Of a stretch of 64,000 nucleotides of DNA, positions 50,252 through 59,765 are shown piece by piece. The DNA is from Paulinella micropora (taxonomy: Eukaryota > Cercozoa > Imbricatea > Euglyphida). Each line of letters starts with the position of its first letter. Position 1 is the stretch's first letter. The notes under the pieces are model-generated. The model made no database searches. It saw only the letters and a program-made list of their open reading frames with translations, and was not told the origin of the DNA. The stretch lies in contig BJOX01000138.1 in NCBI GenBank assembly GCA_009731375.1, forward strand, positions 401,287 to 465,286, in the 5' to 3' direction. A program made the position numbers and the translations under genes.

Positions 50252-53200
50252 TTAATATCCGAATGGTCTAGTCTCAATCGCATTGTCAACAATACCTATA
50301 ATATTTCTTTTAGTGTAAGTAAAGCTGAATATTTTTTCTAAGTATTCGCTAGTTATTTTTTTCTGTTGCTTATCTCTTGTTATCTTGCTGTTTTCTACTA
50401 TAACAACTTTACCTGATTTTTCAATTCGTTTAGCAATCAATTTTTCTTCCTGAGTTTTAAGCAACTCTAACAATTCATTCTTGCCGTTCTCAATAAGGTC
50501 GTTGTTTTTAATTCCAAGTCCGCAACTAATGACACTTAACATATTTGGTAAATTTAATGATTTATTGTTTTCATAATTCATACTAAAGCCTTTTACTTTC
50601 ATACTTGCTTTGCCGTTATCCAATACATATCCATAACACTTTGGCCCGCCTCCGATAAAGGTCATAATCTTTGCTCCGTGTAGTTCGTCCGTCCATTCGC
50701 CTAACAGCTTACCAGTTTTCACATCTGTTTCGCCTTTCGTTAAGTCTGTCGTGTATATGACACTGTTGGTATCGTGGTATAGAACTCTGTTGTCTAGTTT
50801 GTCCATCATCTCATATAGTCTAATCCTCGCGTGGCAGGTCGTAAATAAAGCAACTACAATATTTGTTTTTACGGGGTCGCTTACCGCATCCTGTTTAAGG
50901 TCATAACTCGCTTCTATTATCTTGTCGTTAATAATGTTTATGTTTATGTTATCAACTGACTTATCGTTCATTAACTTGTATAAGGTATCTTTATCTTTAA
51001 TCATTTTGTTTTGAGTTTTGTTTTGCTTTTCACCAAACTTGCCCCACAGGCTATTCAAGCACAACTTAGCAACCGCTCGCCGTCCTGGGTTTTCTTCAAT
51101 TTTGTTTTCGTCCATCTTAATTCCCATCTTGATTTCCATACTGTCAATGTAGTTTCTTTTTTGTTCTTCTGTAATACATCCATCAGGATATCCGCTTGAC
51201 TCTTGTTTAACCTTTAAGAAAGTTTTTATGTAATCTTTGAAAAGGCTACTGCTCTGTTCCTTCCAGTGCCATACCTCATATACCTTAATTAGCTTATAGC
51301 CTTTGTCTAAGGCCTTGTAGATTTCTGGTGTTGCCCAAGTGCCAGTTATTGTTCGCTCGTTATCGGTGTGCTTACATTCGGTTTTCTGTTCAGTCATTCC
51401 GCACTTGTCGCATAAGTAATACATTAGCTTTCCTCTGTCCGCCTTAGGTAAAACGGGGTGAAGTAATTTTCTAGGCGGTAGCATCTTAACCTTAGACACT
51501 CCGAAATATTCTCTGTTTATGATTTTGTTTTTCATAGACAGTCTGTCATCATCATTATTGGGCCGTATGATTTCGTGGTGTCCGCTAGGGTAAAGGTCGT
51601 AAAACATAACGGTCGGATACAGAGAACATATGTCAATGTATTTCGCGTATTCGTTGTCGTGCCGTGATTTCCAATACAATGTTAGAGCATCCGTTCTACC
51701 TCCAAACATTGCTTCTCGCGGGTTCAGTCCTTCTTGTTCCGTAATTCGTTCATTAGTATCTTCCGCTAGGGTTTCACTTGTTTTCATTAATCTCCATTCA
51801 CATTCCCATATACTTATTATTTTGCTTACTTGTTTGCTTAGGTCTTTTTCTCGTCTCATTGTTGCCTTGTATAGTTCACCCATCGTTTCATTCTTCTTAG
51901 TATTGATTGTATTTCTATTAAAGCACTTTGGACATCCGTGCCAGAAACATCCGTGAAATTCGTAAGCGGTTTTGTTCTTCTCATCCCAGCCATCAACATA
52001 AATAGTTGAGTCGCCAATACGAAACATTTTTTCACCTCCATTGAATGCGTGTTTGATATCCGTTTGGTCTAACCTTCTTCTGTAAGCTATCCATTCAACA
52101 CAAGCCCGAGAGGTTATCCTGTTTTGCTTTTCCGCCTTCAACACAGCAATTGAATTCTCTGGCATAAACTTAGCACGATACAAAGCCATAACACAACTCG
52201 CAATAGTTGTATATTGAAACGGGTCAATACCGAATTCTAGAAACTGCTTTCTAAAATCCATACATCCCCTTCTCAGAATGTCAACATCGCTATGACAGTA
52301 TTCTGCGATTTCCTTCCGCATATCAAATGTGTTGTTTCTTTGGCTTTCATACCATTCTAAGAATTCCTCCCTTTTCTTATCTTTCATCGTGTCGTAGCCG
52401 TAGTGCTTCTTATGAGGCATAACACCAACATAATTTTTGTTCTTGTCCGTATTGAAGAAGTGAGGAAAGAAGCCCTTTTTTAGTTCTTTCAATCCGAATG
52501 TTTTAGGAAAGTCAGCCAGAGGCATAGTCAAGAAACTTAGACTATCAATGAAGCGGTATTTCTTCAAAGTCATCATCATTATCTTACCGCCCTGATAAAT
52601 AACGAATGGTGCTTGTCCGTTATCTACCAGCCATTTAAGAATGAACTGACAGTCATAACCGCGACTGTTATGAGCAATGAATGTAAAGCCGTTGTGCTTA
52701 GATTCAAAAGCCCACTTACAGAAATCATCAATGTTCTTATGGATAACTGGTGGTTCCTTAGCATCGTAATACTGACTTTCCGAATGATTGACTATGTGCT
52801 CACCAGTATCCTGTGTCGCCTCAAAATCAAAGAATATGTATTTCTCTGAAAAAGGTAATATGTCTTTCTTCACGATTTCACATTGGTGTTCAAGTGGTTT
52901 CAGTTCCTTACAATTACGGCATTTCGCATATCCGCATTTGTGTTCGTCTTTCCTTCTGTAATTAAGTCCGCACGAAAGACATTTCGCTTTGATATCGCAA
53001 TTCGTCCTCTTGTGATTATTAAAACAGACCGTAGTTGGAAACTTTATATTACACGAATAGCAATCAGTCCAATTGCTTCTATCGTTAATACCCTTACATT
53101 CTTTGGTTTCGCAGATATTACATTTAGCTTCGCAGGCGTGTCGCTTTTGAAATCCTCTTAGACATATTTCACAGAAGTTTTCTTTGCTTACCATAGACTT

Positions 53201-54259
53201 CATATTGGTTATCGCATCGTAGTGGTTCTCTGTCTTAAGTATGTAAAGGTTAGTAAGTCGCTCGCCATTTTCATTAAGCAGGTCCGTCTTATAAACAATC
53301 TTGTCAGGAAATTCAACAATAACCAGATTGTATTTAATGTGGATAGCAAATGTATTAATTTCAGGAATACCGCACACATCCTGAATGACTTTTGCTTCTT
53401 CGTGTAGTTTCAAAGCCATCTCCTCCTGTATCTTTCTGCCTTTCATAATCTGTGAGTATTTTGTATGTTTTTCAATTTTTGCTTTTACTACAACAATTGC
53501 TCTGGCCAAGCATATGTTGTCTGTATTATTAATTTGAATTACTCCTCTCTTCTTATATACATCCAACTTATTAATTATTTGAAGCCTCGTTCCGCCCGTC
53601 GGCATTTCAACAGATTTCAAAACAAACCTAAACTTATCCATATTGGTTCCCTTTTCGTCTGTATAAAGGCTTTCGTTGCTTTGAAATAATGCTGACAATC
53701 TTTCCAAAACATCGCTGACAGAAATCTCGTTAATCCTTTTCAACTTTGTAGATACTGCCCCATAGTAATCTACAAACTTGATGCTTACACTAACCATACT
53801 TCCCTGTTTCTGTCTTTTGATAAAGTCGTTCAGGATTATCTCAATAAACTGTAGAATATCATTCATACTGAAAGAAGTGAAGTTGCCTCTAATCCTAACC
53901 CAATACTGGCTTTCATTAATACCCAGCACGTGCTTCTTTCTATCTACGTGTTTGATTTCGTAGTTAGCATACCGCATTAGGTCTTTCACCCTTTCTTTTC
54001 TTTCTCTCACTTTCGCTTCAAACTGTGGAGGTAATGGCGGTGCTACTGGAATACCTTGTTTCCGTTCCTCAAAATAAACAGCACCTCTTACTTGGTTCAA
54101 GTAATTTTGGGCCGTTGTTGTATCCACCTTATATTTTCTAGTCTTCGGTATTATATACAGCACATCTTGACCCCTGACCCTTTTGATTTCATAATTAATT
54201 TTTTGTTCCCTAAATTTGTCCAACCTATAAGTCTTACCGTTGTAAGTGTGTGTCTCCAT
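50252..54259 (-). CDS. Protein-primed family B DNA polymerase of unit 2, with Cys-rich fingers; motif C altered
   Basis: 1,335 residues, intact frame. Residues about 240-370: NTDNICLARAIVV and ENHYDAITNM, an OTU-like layout typical of metazoan Maverick polymerases. Then several Cys/His fingers (CEICLRGF, CNICETKEC, CLSCGLNY, CRNCKEL). Exonuclease motifs FFDFEAT (about 477), HNSRGYD and YCHSDVD. A VSR-like block (YEFHGCFWHGCPKCF) lies at about 770. Motif A YIDICSLYP (about 876), motif B LCLNSLWGKFG (about 1,071). Motif C reads YHDTNS (about 1,165): the second Asp of DTDS, a catalytic metal ligand in family B enzymes, is Asn. As read, polymerisation should be impaired. Confidence 0.92.
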   Translation of the reverse strand: METHTYNGKTYRLDKFREQKINYEIKRVRGQDVLYIIPKTRKYKVDTTTAQNYLNQVRGAVYFEERKQGIPVAPPLPPQFEAKVRERKERVKDLMRYANYEIKHVDRKKHVLGINESQYWVRIRGNFTSFSMNDILQFIEIILNDFIKRQKQGSMVSVSIKFVDYYGAVSTKLKRINEISVSDVLERLSALFQSNESLYTDEKGTNMDKFRFVLKSVEMPTGGTRLQIINKLDVYKKRGVIQINNTDNICLARAIVVVKAKIEKHTKYSQIMKGRKIQEEMALKLHEEAKVIQDVCGIPEINTFAIHIKYNLVIVEFPDKIVYKTDLLNENGERLTNLYILKTENHYDAITNMKSMVSKENFCEICLRGFQKRHACEAKCNICETKECKGINDRSNWTDCYSCNIKFPTTVCFNNHKRTNCDIKAKCLSCGLNYRRKDEHKCGYAKCRNCKELKPLEHQCEIVKKDILPFSEKYIFFDFEATQDTGEHIVNHSESQYYDAKEPPVIHKNIDDFCKWAFESKHNGFTFIAHNSRGYDCQFILKWLVDNGQAPFVIYQGGKIMMMTLKKYRFIDSLSFLTMPLADFPKTFGLKELKKGFFPHFFNTDKNKNYVGVMPHKKHYGYDTMKDKKREEFLEWYESQRNNTFDMRKEIAEYCHSDVDILRRGCMDFRKQFLEFGIDPFQYTTIASCVMALYRAKFMPENSIAVLKAEKQNRITSRACVEWIAYRRRLDQTDIKHAFNGGEKMFRIGDSTIYVDGWDEKNKTAYEFHGCFWHGCPKCFNRNTINTKKNETMGELYKATMRREKDLSKQVSKIISIWECEWRLMKTSETLAEDTNERITEQEGLNPREAMFGGRTDALTLYWKSRHDNEYAKYIDICSLYPTVMFYDLYPSGHHEIIRPNNDDDRLSMKNKIINREYFGVSKVKMLPPRKLLHPVLPKADRGKLMYYLCDKCGMTEQKTECKHTDNERTITGTWATPEIYKALDKGYKLIKVYEVWHWKEQSSSLFKDYIKTFLKVKQESSGYPDGCITEEQKRNYIDSMEIKMGIKMDENKIEENPGRRAVAKLCLNSLWGKFGEKQNKTQNKMIKDKDTLYKLMNDKSVDNININIINDKIIEASYDLKQDAVSDPVKTNIVVALFTTCHARIRLYEMMDKLDNRVLYHDTNSVIYTTDLTKGETDVKTGKLLGEWTDELHGAKIMTFIGGGPKCYGYVLDNGKASMKVKGFSMNYENNKSLNLPNMLSVISCGLGIKNNDLIENGKNELLELLKTQEEKLIAKRIEKSGKVVIVENSKITRDKQQKKITSEYLEKIFSFTYTKRNIIGIVDNAIETRPFGY

Positions 54260-54385
54260 CTTATATCTTGGTTAACAGAATTTTTTTGGAAATTAAATAA
54301 TTATCTCAATCGTCTGCCCCCGCCGTGGTCTGCCGTGTGCTCTCCGTGCCTATATATACGGGGGCCCCAAATGTTTAGATGAAAA

Positions 54386-54766
54386 TTAGGGCTGGGCGGG
54401 CGGTGCTGGCGGGGCGGGCGGTGCTGGCTGGGCTTCTCTTTCTCTTTTTTCTCTTTTCAACCATTCTATTACACCTTCACCTTTTTTTGCTGATTTAGAG
54501 TTAAGATTTTTCCAAAGCCCAGCTCTGATTTCATCGCTAGTAATAATAAATGTTTCAATACCTGATTTTTTAAAATCATCTACCATTTTTTCCACTTTTT
54601 GCTTTTCATCATTTTTTCGTTTATCAACATCAATGATATTCTTTTGAATATATTCTTTTTCCCATTCAATAAAGTCTTTGTGTTTTTTTGTTTGAAAATG
54701 TCTTCGTATTCCCGAGACATTAATTATGGAACCGCAATCGCATTCAAATTTTGTAGTCTCTGCCAT
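54386..54766 (-). CDS. C2H2-type zinc-finger protein with Pro-rich tail, unit 2
   Basis: 126 residues. N-terminal finger FECDCGSIINVSGIRRHFQTKKH (C-x-C-G-x8-9-H-x5-H), a pattern common in large DNA virus proteins. A charged helical part with IETFIITSDEIRAGLWKNL follows, and a tail of APPAPPAPPAQP repeats. The next gene has the same finger at its C-terminus and the same tail, so the two share modules. DNA or RNA binding is inferred. Confidence 0.65.
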   Translation of the reverse strand: MAETTKFECDCGSIINVSGIRRHFQTKKHKDFIEWEKEYIQKNIIDVDKRKNDEKQKVEKMVDDFKKSGIETFIITSDEIRAGLWKNLNSKSAKKGEGVIEWLKREKREREAQPAPPAPPAPPAQP

Positions 54767-54819
54767 TGTCAGCCCGCTTGTGTCCTATATATAGGGGCTC
54801 GCCTGTGTATAGATGATAA

Positions 54820-55224
54820 TTAGGGCAGGGCGGGCGGGGCTGGCGAAGCTGTGTGAATTTTTGATTTCATATGTCTTGCTTTGCTACTCCTATTTATTTC
54901 AGCTCCGCATTCACACTTGAAAGGAGTCTTCTTCCAATTCCTTTTCTTTTCTTTTTTGATTTCTTTTGTTTCCTTATCATAATTAACTTTCCATTCATCA
55001 TACTTTGGTTTTACTTTTTCATCGTAGTATTTTTTTGCTTCTTCCATTGCTTGTTCTTGGTTTCTTCGTTTTCCAATACTAAAACTCTTACACATCGTTT
55101 GATTTCCTTCTCTCCATTGAATTTTTACCATCGGTCTCTTTTCATTATTCTTTAACATAATGCATCCTTTTGAAATNNNNNNNNNNATGCGATTTGACTT
55201 TTGTTCAGTGTCTTGGATGTTCAT
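54820..55224 (-). CDS. AP2-like plus C2H2 zinc-finger protein, unit 2, contains a gap
   Basis: About 134 residues including a 10-N gap at 55,177. The N-terminal part KGCIMLKNNEKRPMVKIQW, with SIGKRRNQEQAMEEAKKYYDEKV, resembles an AP2-type DNA-binding domain (strands, then a helix with AK.YDE). It ends with a finger FKCECGAEINRSSKARHMKSKIH and the PAPPALP tail. It is the last gene before the right terminal repeat. A regulator or end-binding protein is possible. Confidence 0.6.
   Translation of the reverse strand: MNIQDTEQKSNRXXXXISKGCIMLKNNEKRPMVKIQWREGNQTMCKSFSIGKRRNQEQAMEEAKKYYDEKVKPKYDEWKVNYDKETKEIKKEKKRNWKKTPFKCECGAEINRSSKARHMKSKIHTASPAPPALP
55177..55186. other. 10-N gap near the right end of unit 2
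   Basis: Lies within the N-terminal codons of the AP2-like gene; flanks show no obvious overlap. Confidence 0.8.
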
Positions 55225-55272
55225 CCTGTCTGTGTCTTTATATTTTAACGGTATTATTTTAAATATTAATAT

Positions 55273-55437
55273 CCGTTGCCATTTTGTCCCGCGCGGGCCG
55301 GCCGGGGTGTGTCTCTGTGTGGCGGGGCTTGTATTGAAAAAGTGTGCCGAAGTGCGACCCTATACTACTCGAAAAGACCGCTTTTATGCTGGTATTTTTC
55401 TTGAAAAATACCTGCGGAAAAGCGGTAATCATCTTCT
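55273..55437 (-). repeat. Right terminal inverted repeat of the composite
   Basis: 55,370-55,437 is the 68-bp hairpin-forming outer segment matching 14,490-14,557. 55,273-55,369 is the unit 2-specific inner segment matching 34,581-34,678; it is GC-rich (CGCGCGGGCCGGCCGGGG) and unlike unit 1's inner segment. Confidence 0.88.
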
Positions 55438-55443
55438 ATCCAC
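55438..55443. repeat. Target-site duplication, right copy (ATCCAC)
   Basis: Identical to 14,484-14,489. Confidence 0.85.
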
Positions 55444-56271
55444 TAGGGTCATTATTTTGGTACGGATGTCACTTTCCTCACAAGTTAACATAGAAATTGG
55501 CTAAAGGTGCCACCCTGTACAGAAATAAGGTGGCTGGTGTTGCCACCTTAGGGTTCGACTTAACGAATAGCCCTAGAACCACATCATTCATAACTATGAG
55601 CAACATTCTACAGGAATGGGTCAAACATTTATCCACTTCAAATGTATCCTTCTATAAATCAGTCAAAAAGAATTTATCCATGGAACTTTATTTAACGAAA
55701 GGTAATTATGAGGGTGAAGATTGATCTCTTTTGCTAGAGCTGGTTGCCTTCATTTTGGATAGAGGCTTTGGTACTCCTTTAAATATTCCATGTGGAATTT
55801 GCACAACAAATGAACATTCAGAATTGCATCTCTTTAATGACTGTGCTTTAACAAAGCCTTTTCTAAGGTCTCTACAAATGAAATTTATGGCTCGATTTTT
55901 TCTCCTGATGGTACTATTTCTAGTAACCATTGGACAATTTATTAGGCACTTGGTCCTTAAACTCTCCTTTTCATACTGATGTTATGAGGGGTTTTCTGAA
56001 GGACTTCCATGTAGCCATTAAAGAGCTTTTATAAGCTCTAGAGGTTGTCATAAATTCATATAGGTCGCATGGTTAGGTATGGAGGTTTCTTTTCGGAATT
56101 GTGGGTGCGCGCTTCGATTCCACCTTGTTAATGGAGGCTTCTTGGATCCTGAGACTTGTGTTTAGTTAGGGAATTTGGACTTTCAGTATGTATAGATTAT
56201 TTAGCTTGAAGTAAGTCATTCCAGTAGTCTGCTTCTTATAGTTTCCGTAAAGGGAACTGCTTTCCTATTAA
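55444..56271 (+). pseudogene. 3' end of a LINE-like retroelement
   Basis: Within 55,731-55,980 is CGICTTNEHSELHLFNDCALTKPF, matching the zf-RVT pattern (C-x2-C, then H-x4-C) found at the C-terminus of non-LTR reverse transcriptases. About 290 bp of non-coding sequence follows and ends in an (ACT)n array, as expected for a LINE 3' tail. The frame before it is broken (stop at about 55,722). Only the last part is present. Confidence 0.55.

Positions 56272-56354
<83 letters not shown>
56272..56354. repeat. (ACT)n microsatellite, probable LINE tail
   Basis: About 27 trinucleotide units directly after the LINE-like 3' end. Confidence 0.95.
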
Positions 56355-56367
56355 GAAAAGTGCCTTT

Positions 56368-56572
56368 AGTCACACACACACACACACACACACCCTGCGA
56401 CTTTTCACGGAACCTTACTGTAGCTGTTAGCAGTTACTCCGTGAGTTATAATTGTACAATCATCTCTCTAAATAAAAAGATCCAAGAAGAAGAAGAAGAG
56501 GAGGAGGAGGAGAAGAAGAAGAAGAAGAAGAACAACAACAACAACAACAAGAACAAGAACAAGAAGAACTCT
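56368..56572. repeat. (CA)n, then (GAA)n and (CAA)n microsatellites
   Basis: Short arrays in an otherwise non-coding stretch; encoded Lys/Glu/Asn runs are artefacts. Confidence 0.9.
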
Positions 56573-56613
56573 CTCTCTCTCTCTTTTTTTCCCCGATTTT
56601 TTTTCCCCCCCCG

Positions 56614-56865
56614 AAACCAAACTAATGAAATATTAACTGAAGGGCACAGTTAACATTACATTCTAGTTTGGAACATCATTTCCAACATTTTTTACTTCTC
56701 CTTTCTTTTCTCAACCAAATTAATGAAATATTAACTGAAGGGCACAGTTAACCTTTCGTCCTAGTTTGGATCTTTCCCTCTTTCTTTCTTAAACCAAATT
56801 ATTGAAATATTAACTCAAGGGCACAGTTAACCTTTCATTCTAATTTGGATCTTCTTCCTTAACTC
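56614..56865. repeat. Three tandem copies of a repeat of about 90 bp
   Basis: Each copy has AACCAAATTAATGAAATATT, then AACTGAAGGGCACAGTTAAC, then TTTGGATCTT-like sequence, with T/C-rich spacers. Copies start near 56,614, 56,714 and 56,792. TTAACTG and CAGTTAA form an inverted repeat in each. Confidence 0.8.
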
Positions 56866-56882
56866 TCTGACCATGCATATGT

Positions 56883-57310
56883 ACGATATATTATTATCAT
56901 TATTATTATTATTATTATTACTTTAATATATTACAACGCTACTTTAATAATATTAATATTATAAGGGTCACCGTCTTAGTTAAATCAATGGCCTTCGGGC
57001 TAACGATTTGTATGGATGACCAGAGGTCACTTGTAAAAGTAACTTCATTAAATCAAATGCAAAGGCAAAGAACAAGAAGAAGAAGAAGAAGAAGAAGAAG
57101 AAGAAGAAGAAGAAGAAGAAGAAGAAGAAGAACAACAACAACAACAACAACAACAAGAAGAATAACAAGAAGAAGAAGAAGAAGAAGAAGAAGAAGAAGG
57201 AAGAAAGAAGAAAGAAGGAAGAAAGAAGAAGAAAGAAGGAAGAAGGAGGAAGGAGAAGGAAGAAGAAGGAAGAGGAAGGAAGAGGAAGAAGAAGAAGAAG
57301 GAGGAGAAGG
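56883..57310. repeat. (ATT)n, then a long (GAA)n/(CAA)n microsatellite
   Basis: (ATT)n at about 56,890-56,920. The purine-rich array covers about 57,072-57,310. Between them a CCTTCGGGCTAACG motif resembles a short retroelement 3' end. Confidence 0.85.
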
Positions 57311-57464
57311 GTGTCTTGAAAGCATCATCGCAATTTCAATGCTCATAAAAGACTTGCTCCCTTTTTTGTTGTGGTCACGTTATATTATTCCTATTGCTTG
57401 AGTGTTTTTTGTTTGTTTGTTTTTTCTTAGCTGTCAGTGCCATATGCTGTGTCAGCAAATCTGT

Positions 57465-57469
<5 letters not shown>

Positions 57470-57509
<40 letters not shown>

Positions 57510-57724
57510 TGTACGTATGTGTGTACGTGTGTGTCGCAGGTCTGGCGGTTCCTTACAAGCACAGTGCGGGGCTCCTGGTACATATACAAATACATAGACA
57601 TAGACATAGACATAGACATAGACATAGACATAGACATAGACATATGCATATGCATATGCATATGCAAATGCAAATGCATATACATACACATATACATATG
57701 CATATACCTATACCTATACCTAAC

Positions 57725-57767
<43 letters not shown>

Positions 57768-57847
57768 AACATATACATATACATATACATATACATAGAT
57801 ATACACGTATACATAGACATATACATATACATATACATATATACATG

Positions 57848-57885
<38 letters not shown>

Positions 57886-57904
57886 CACATATACATATAA
57901 ATAT

Positions 57905-57976
<72 letters not shown>

Positions 57977-58018
57977 GCATATACATATACATATACATAC
58001 ATATGTATATATATATAT
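57470..58018. repeat. (TC)n, (ACATAG)n and (TACATA)n arrays
   Basis: The hexanucleotide array spans about 57,590-58,018 with minor variants. No gene is visible; the long open frames here are repeat artefacts. Confidence 0.9.
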
Positions 58019-58097
58019 ACATAGACATATATCATTTAGGCCATTTTTGCAGTTCGGCCCACCTCGGCACAACATGAGCAGCGCCATGGTCTACTTG

Positions 58098-58111
58098 TTC
58101 ATCTATCTATC

Positions 58112-58158
<47 letters not shown>

Positions 58159-58425
58159 GTCTATCTGTCTGTCTATCTATCTATCTGTCTATCTATCTAT
58201 CTATCTATCTATCTATATATCTATCGACATATTGATCTATATATATATATATCCATCTATCCATATCATAAGCTATCATATCATATCAGATCATATTAGA
58301 TCATCAGATCACATCACATCACATCACATCAGATCATATCATATATCATATATCATATCATATATATCATATGTCATATCATATAATATATCATCTCATA
58401 TCATATATTACAGCATAGCCTAGCA
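58098..58425. repeat. (TATC)n followed by an (ATATC)n-like array
   Basis: Tetranucleotide array 58,098-58,224, then degenerate pentanucleotide repeats to about 58,425. Confidence 0.9.
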
Positions 58426-58675
58426 TAGCGTATCCTTAGCGCGACTAGAACAGTAGCGCGCGCTGCTGCGCGTGTTGTGCTTCGCACCTGTTCGCACTTG
58501 GGTTCGGTGAGATATGTGGTGGGTGATGGGTGATGTGATGTTTAGCGCTATGAACACCTGCTGGACGAGGATGAGCTGGGGGCTGCGCCCGAGTTCGCGG
58601 AAGAGGAGTTCATGAAGTTCCAAGACGAGCTAGACAACGTGTACAACGAAGAGGTAAAAGATAGGTAGATAGGTA

Positions 58676-58721
58676 GGTAGGTAGATAGATAGATAGAATA
58701 TATACAGATATAGATTTAGAT

Positions 58722-58811
<90 letters not shown>
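58676..58811. repeat. (GATA)n microsatellite
   Basis: Over 25 units, with GATA/GGTA variants at the left edge. Confidence 0.95.
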
Positions 58812-58812
<1 letters not shown>

Positions 58813-58870
58813 TGTTTAATGTTTAATCTATGGGCGTGGCTTAGCTTGAAAAGCCATGGCCTCCTATACT
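58812..58870 (-). repeat. (TATC)-tailed repeat family, inverted copy
   Basis: TGTTTAATCTATGGGCGTGG and the bases after it are the reverse complement, imperfectly, of 59,768-59,818, which also abuts a (TATC)n array. Confidence 0.6.
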
Positions 58871-59258
58871 ACCCCCGGACAAGAACTTTCAGCACCGGCC
58901 AAGCTGCACACCAACCACTGTCTCGCTGTGGTTGGTGTCTGTGCCCAGTTCAAGCCGAAAGGTAGCCGAGCCCTTTTGAACTATACGGGACAACACTAGA
59001 ACACTCCCCAGGAGCGTGTGCCATAAGGAGATGATGCCATGAGCAAGTCGAGGTCTCAGGAGTTCACGCTCGTTGTGAGTTACCTTCTACAACCCCGACT
59101 TCATCAACCCTTTGAATCACGCCCCGACTTCATCAGCCAGTTGGTTGCCTGTTTAGCCCTTGCGCTGCGCGCGATTAACGGCGGACACAAAATCGTCATT
59201 ATAGGGGGTTTGGTTTTAGGCCGGAGCACTGCGCAGCTGGCCCTCTGCATACCCCCCG
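58871..59258. other. Unique-looking non-coding stretch
   Basis: Moderate GC. It contains a short inverted repeat (CAACCACTG..GTGGTTG near 58,912-58,935). A plus-strand open frame at 59,039-59,272 has no recognisable domain. Confidence 0.4.
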
Positions 59259-59259
59259 G

Positions 59260-59319
<60 letters not shown>

Positions 59320-59363
59320 CATGTGGATGGATGGATGGATGGGTAGGTAGGTAGGTAGGTAGG

Positions 59364-59411
<48 letters not shown>

Positions 59412-59458
59412 GTTTATAAAATTCCAAGATGAGCTAGACAACGTTTACAACGAAGAGG

Positions 59459-59544
<86 letters not shown>

Positions 59545-59545
59545 G
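59259..59545. repeat. (GATA)n, (GGTA)n and (TATC)n arrays around a short repeated unit
   Basis: Arrays at 59,261-59,319, 59,341-59,410 and 59,459-59,545. The unit between (CCAAGATGAGCTAGACAACG and following) also occurs at about 58,618-58,652. Confidence 0.85.
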
Positions 59546-59546
59546 A

Positions 59547-59748
59547 TCGATACCGCGGCCTGCGGGAAACCGCAAGGTGCAGCAGGCGAGGTAACGTTCG
59601 TCGGATGGTAAAAATTTCAAGGATATGACCTCGCAGAATAATAGGTACCCGCAGCCAAGTCCATTTTGAGGCTACCCCGCGCACGGCTCCTAATCGGTTG
59701 ACTACTGCTGCTCCGCTAAGCGGACCCGGTAGTCATCCGTCGCCGCTG
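59547..59748 (+). ncRNA. Truncated group I intron-like ribozyme, copy 1
   Basis: About 200 bp matching 60,896-61,098 with scattered differences. It contains the P-like TGCGGGAAACCGC (59,561) and Q-like CCCGCAGCCAAGTCC (59,648-59,662) elements and the GC-rich hairpin CCGCTAAGCGGACC, but stops before the R and S elements. It is inactive as a ribozyme. Confidence 0.65.
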
Positions 59749-59765
59749 AGAGTTCCTGTCCGGGT

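Larger units (their letters stand above)
14490..55437. mobile_element. Composite integrated Polinton/adintovirus-like element made of two head-to-tail viral genomes
   Basis: A 40.9-kb unit is bounded by 68-bp inverted repeats (14,490-14,557 and 55,370-55,437, one mismatch) and a single 6-bp direct repeat. It holds two collinear genomes: unit 1 about 14,490-34,580 and unit 2 about 34,581-55,437. Each has integrase, ATPase, cysteine protease, penton, major capsid, lipase and PolB, the gene set of Polintons and adintoviruses, plus a phage-like S74 fibre. Unit 1's inner terminal sequence pairs with 34,505-34,580. Unit 2's inner terminal sequence (34,581-34,678) pairs with 55,273-55,369. Neither palindromic terminus survives at the internal junction. 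Confidence 0.88.

Noticed and set aside
57402-58235. 277-residue open frame and its antisense partners
   Set aside because: Composed of Tyr-Ile/His-Ile repeats from (TACATA)n and (TATC)n arrays; no gene.
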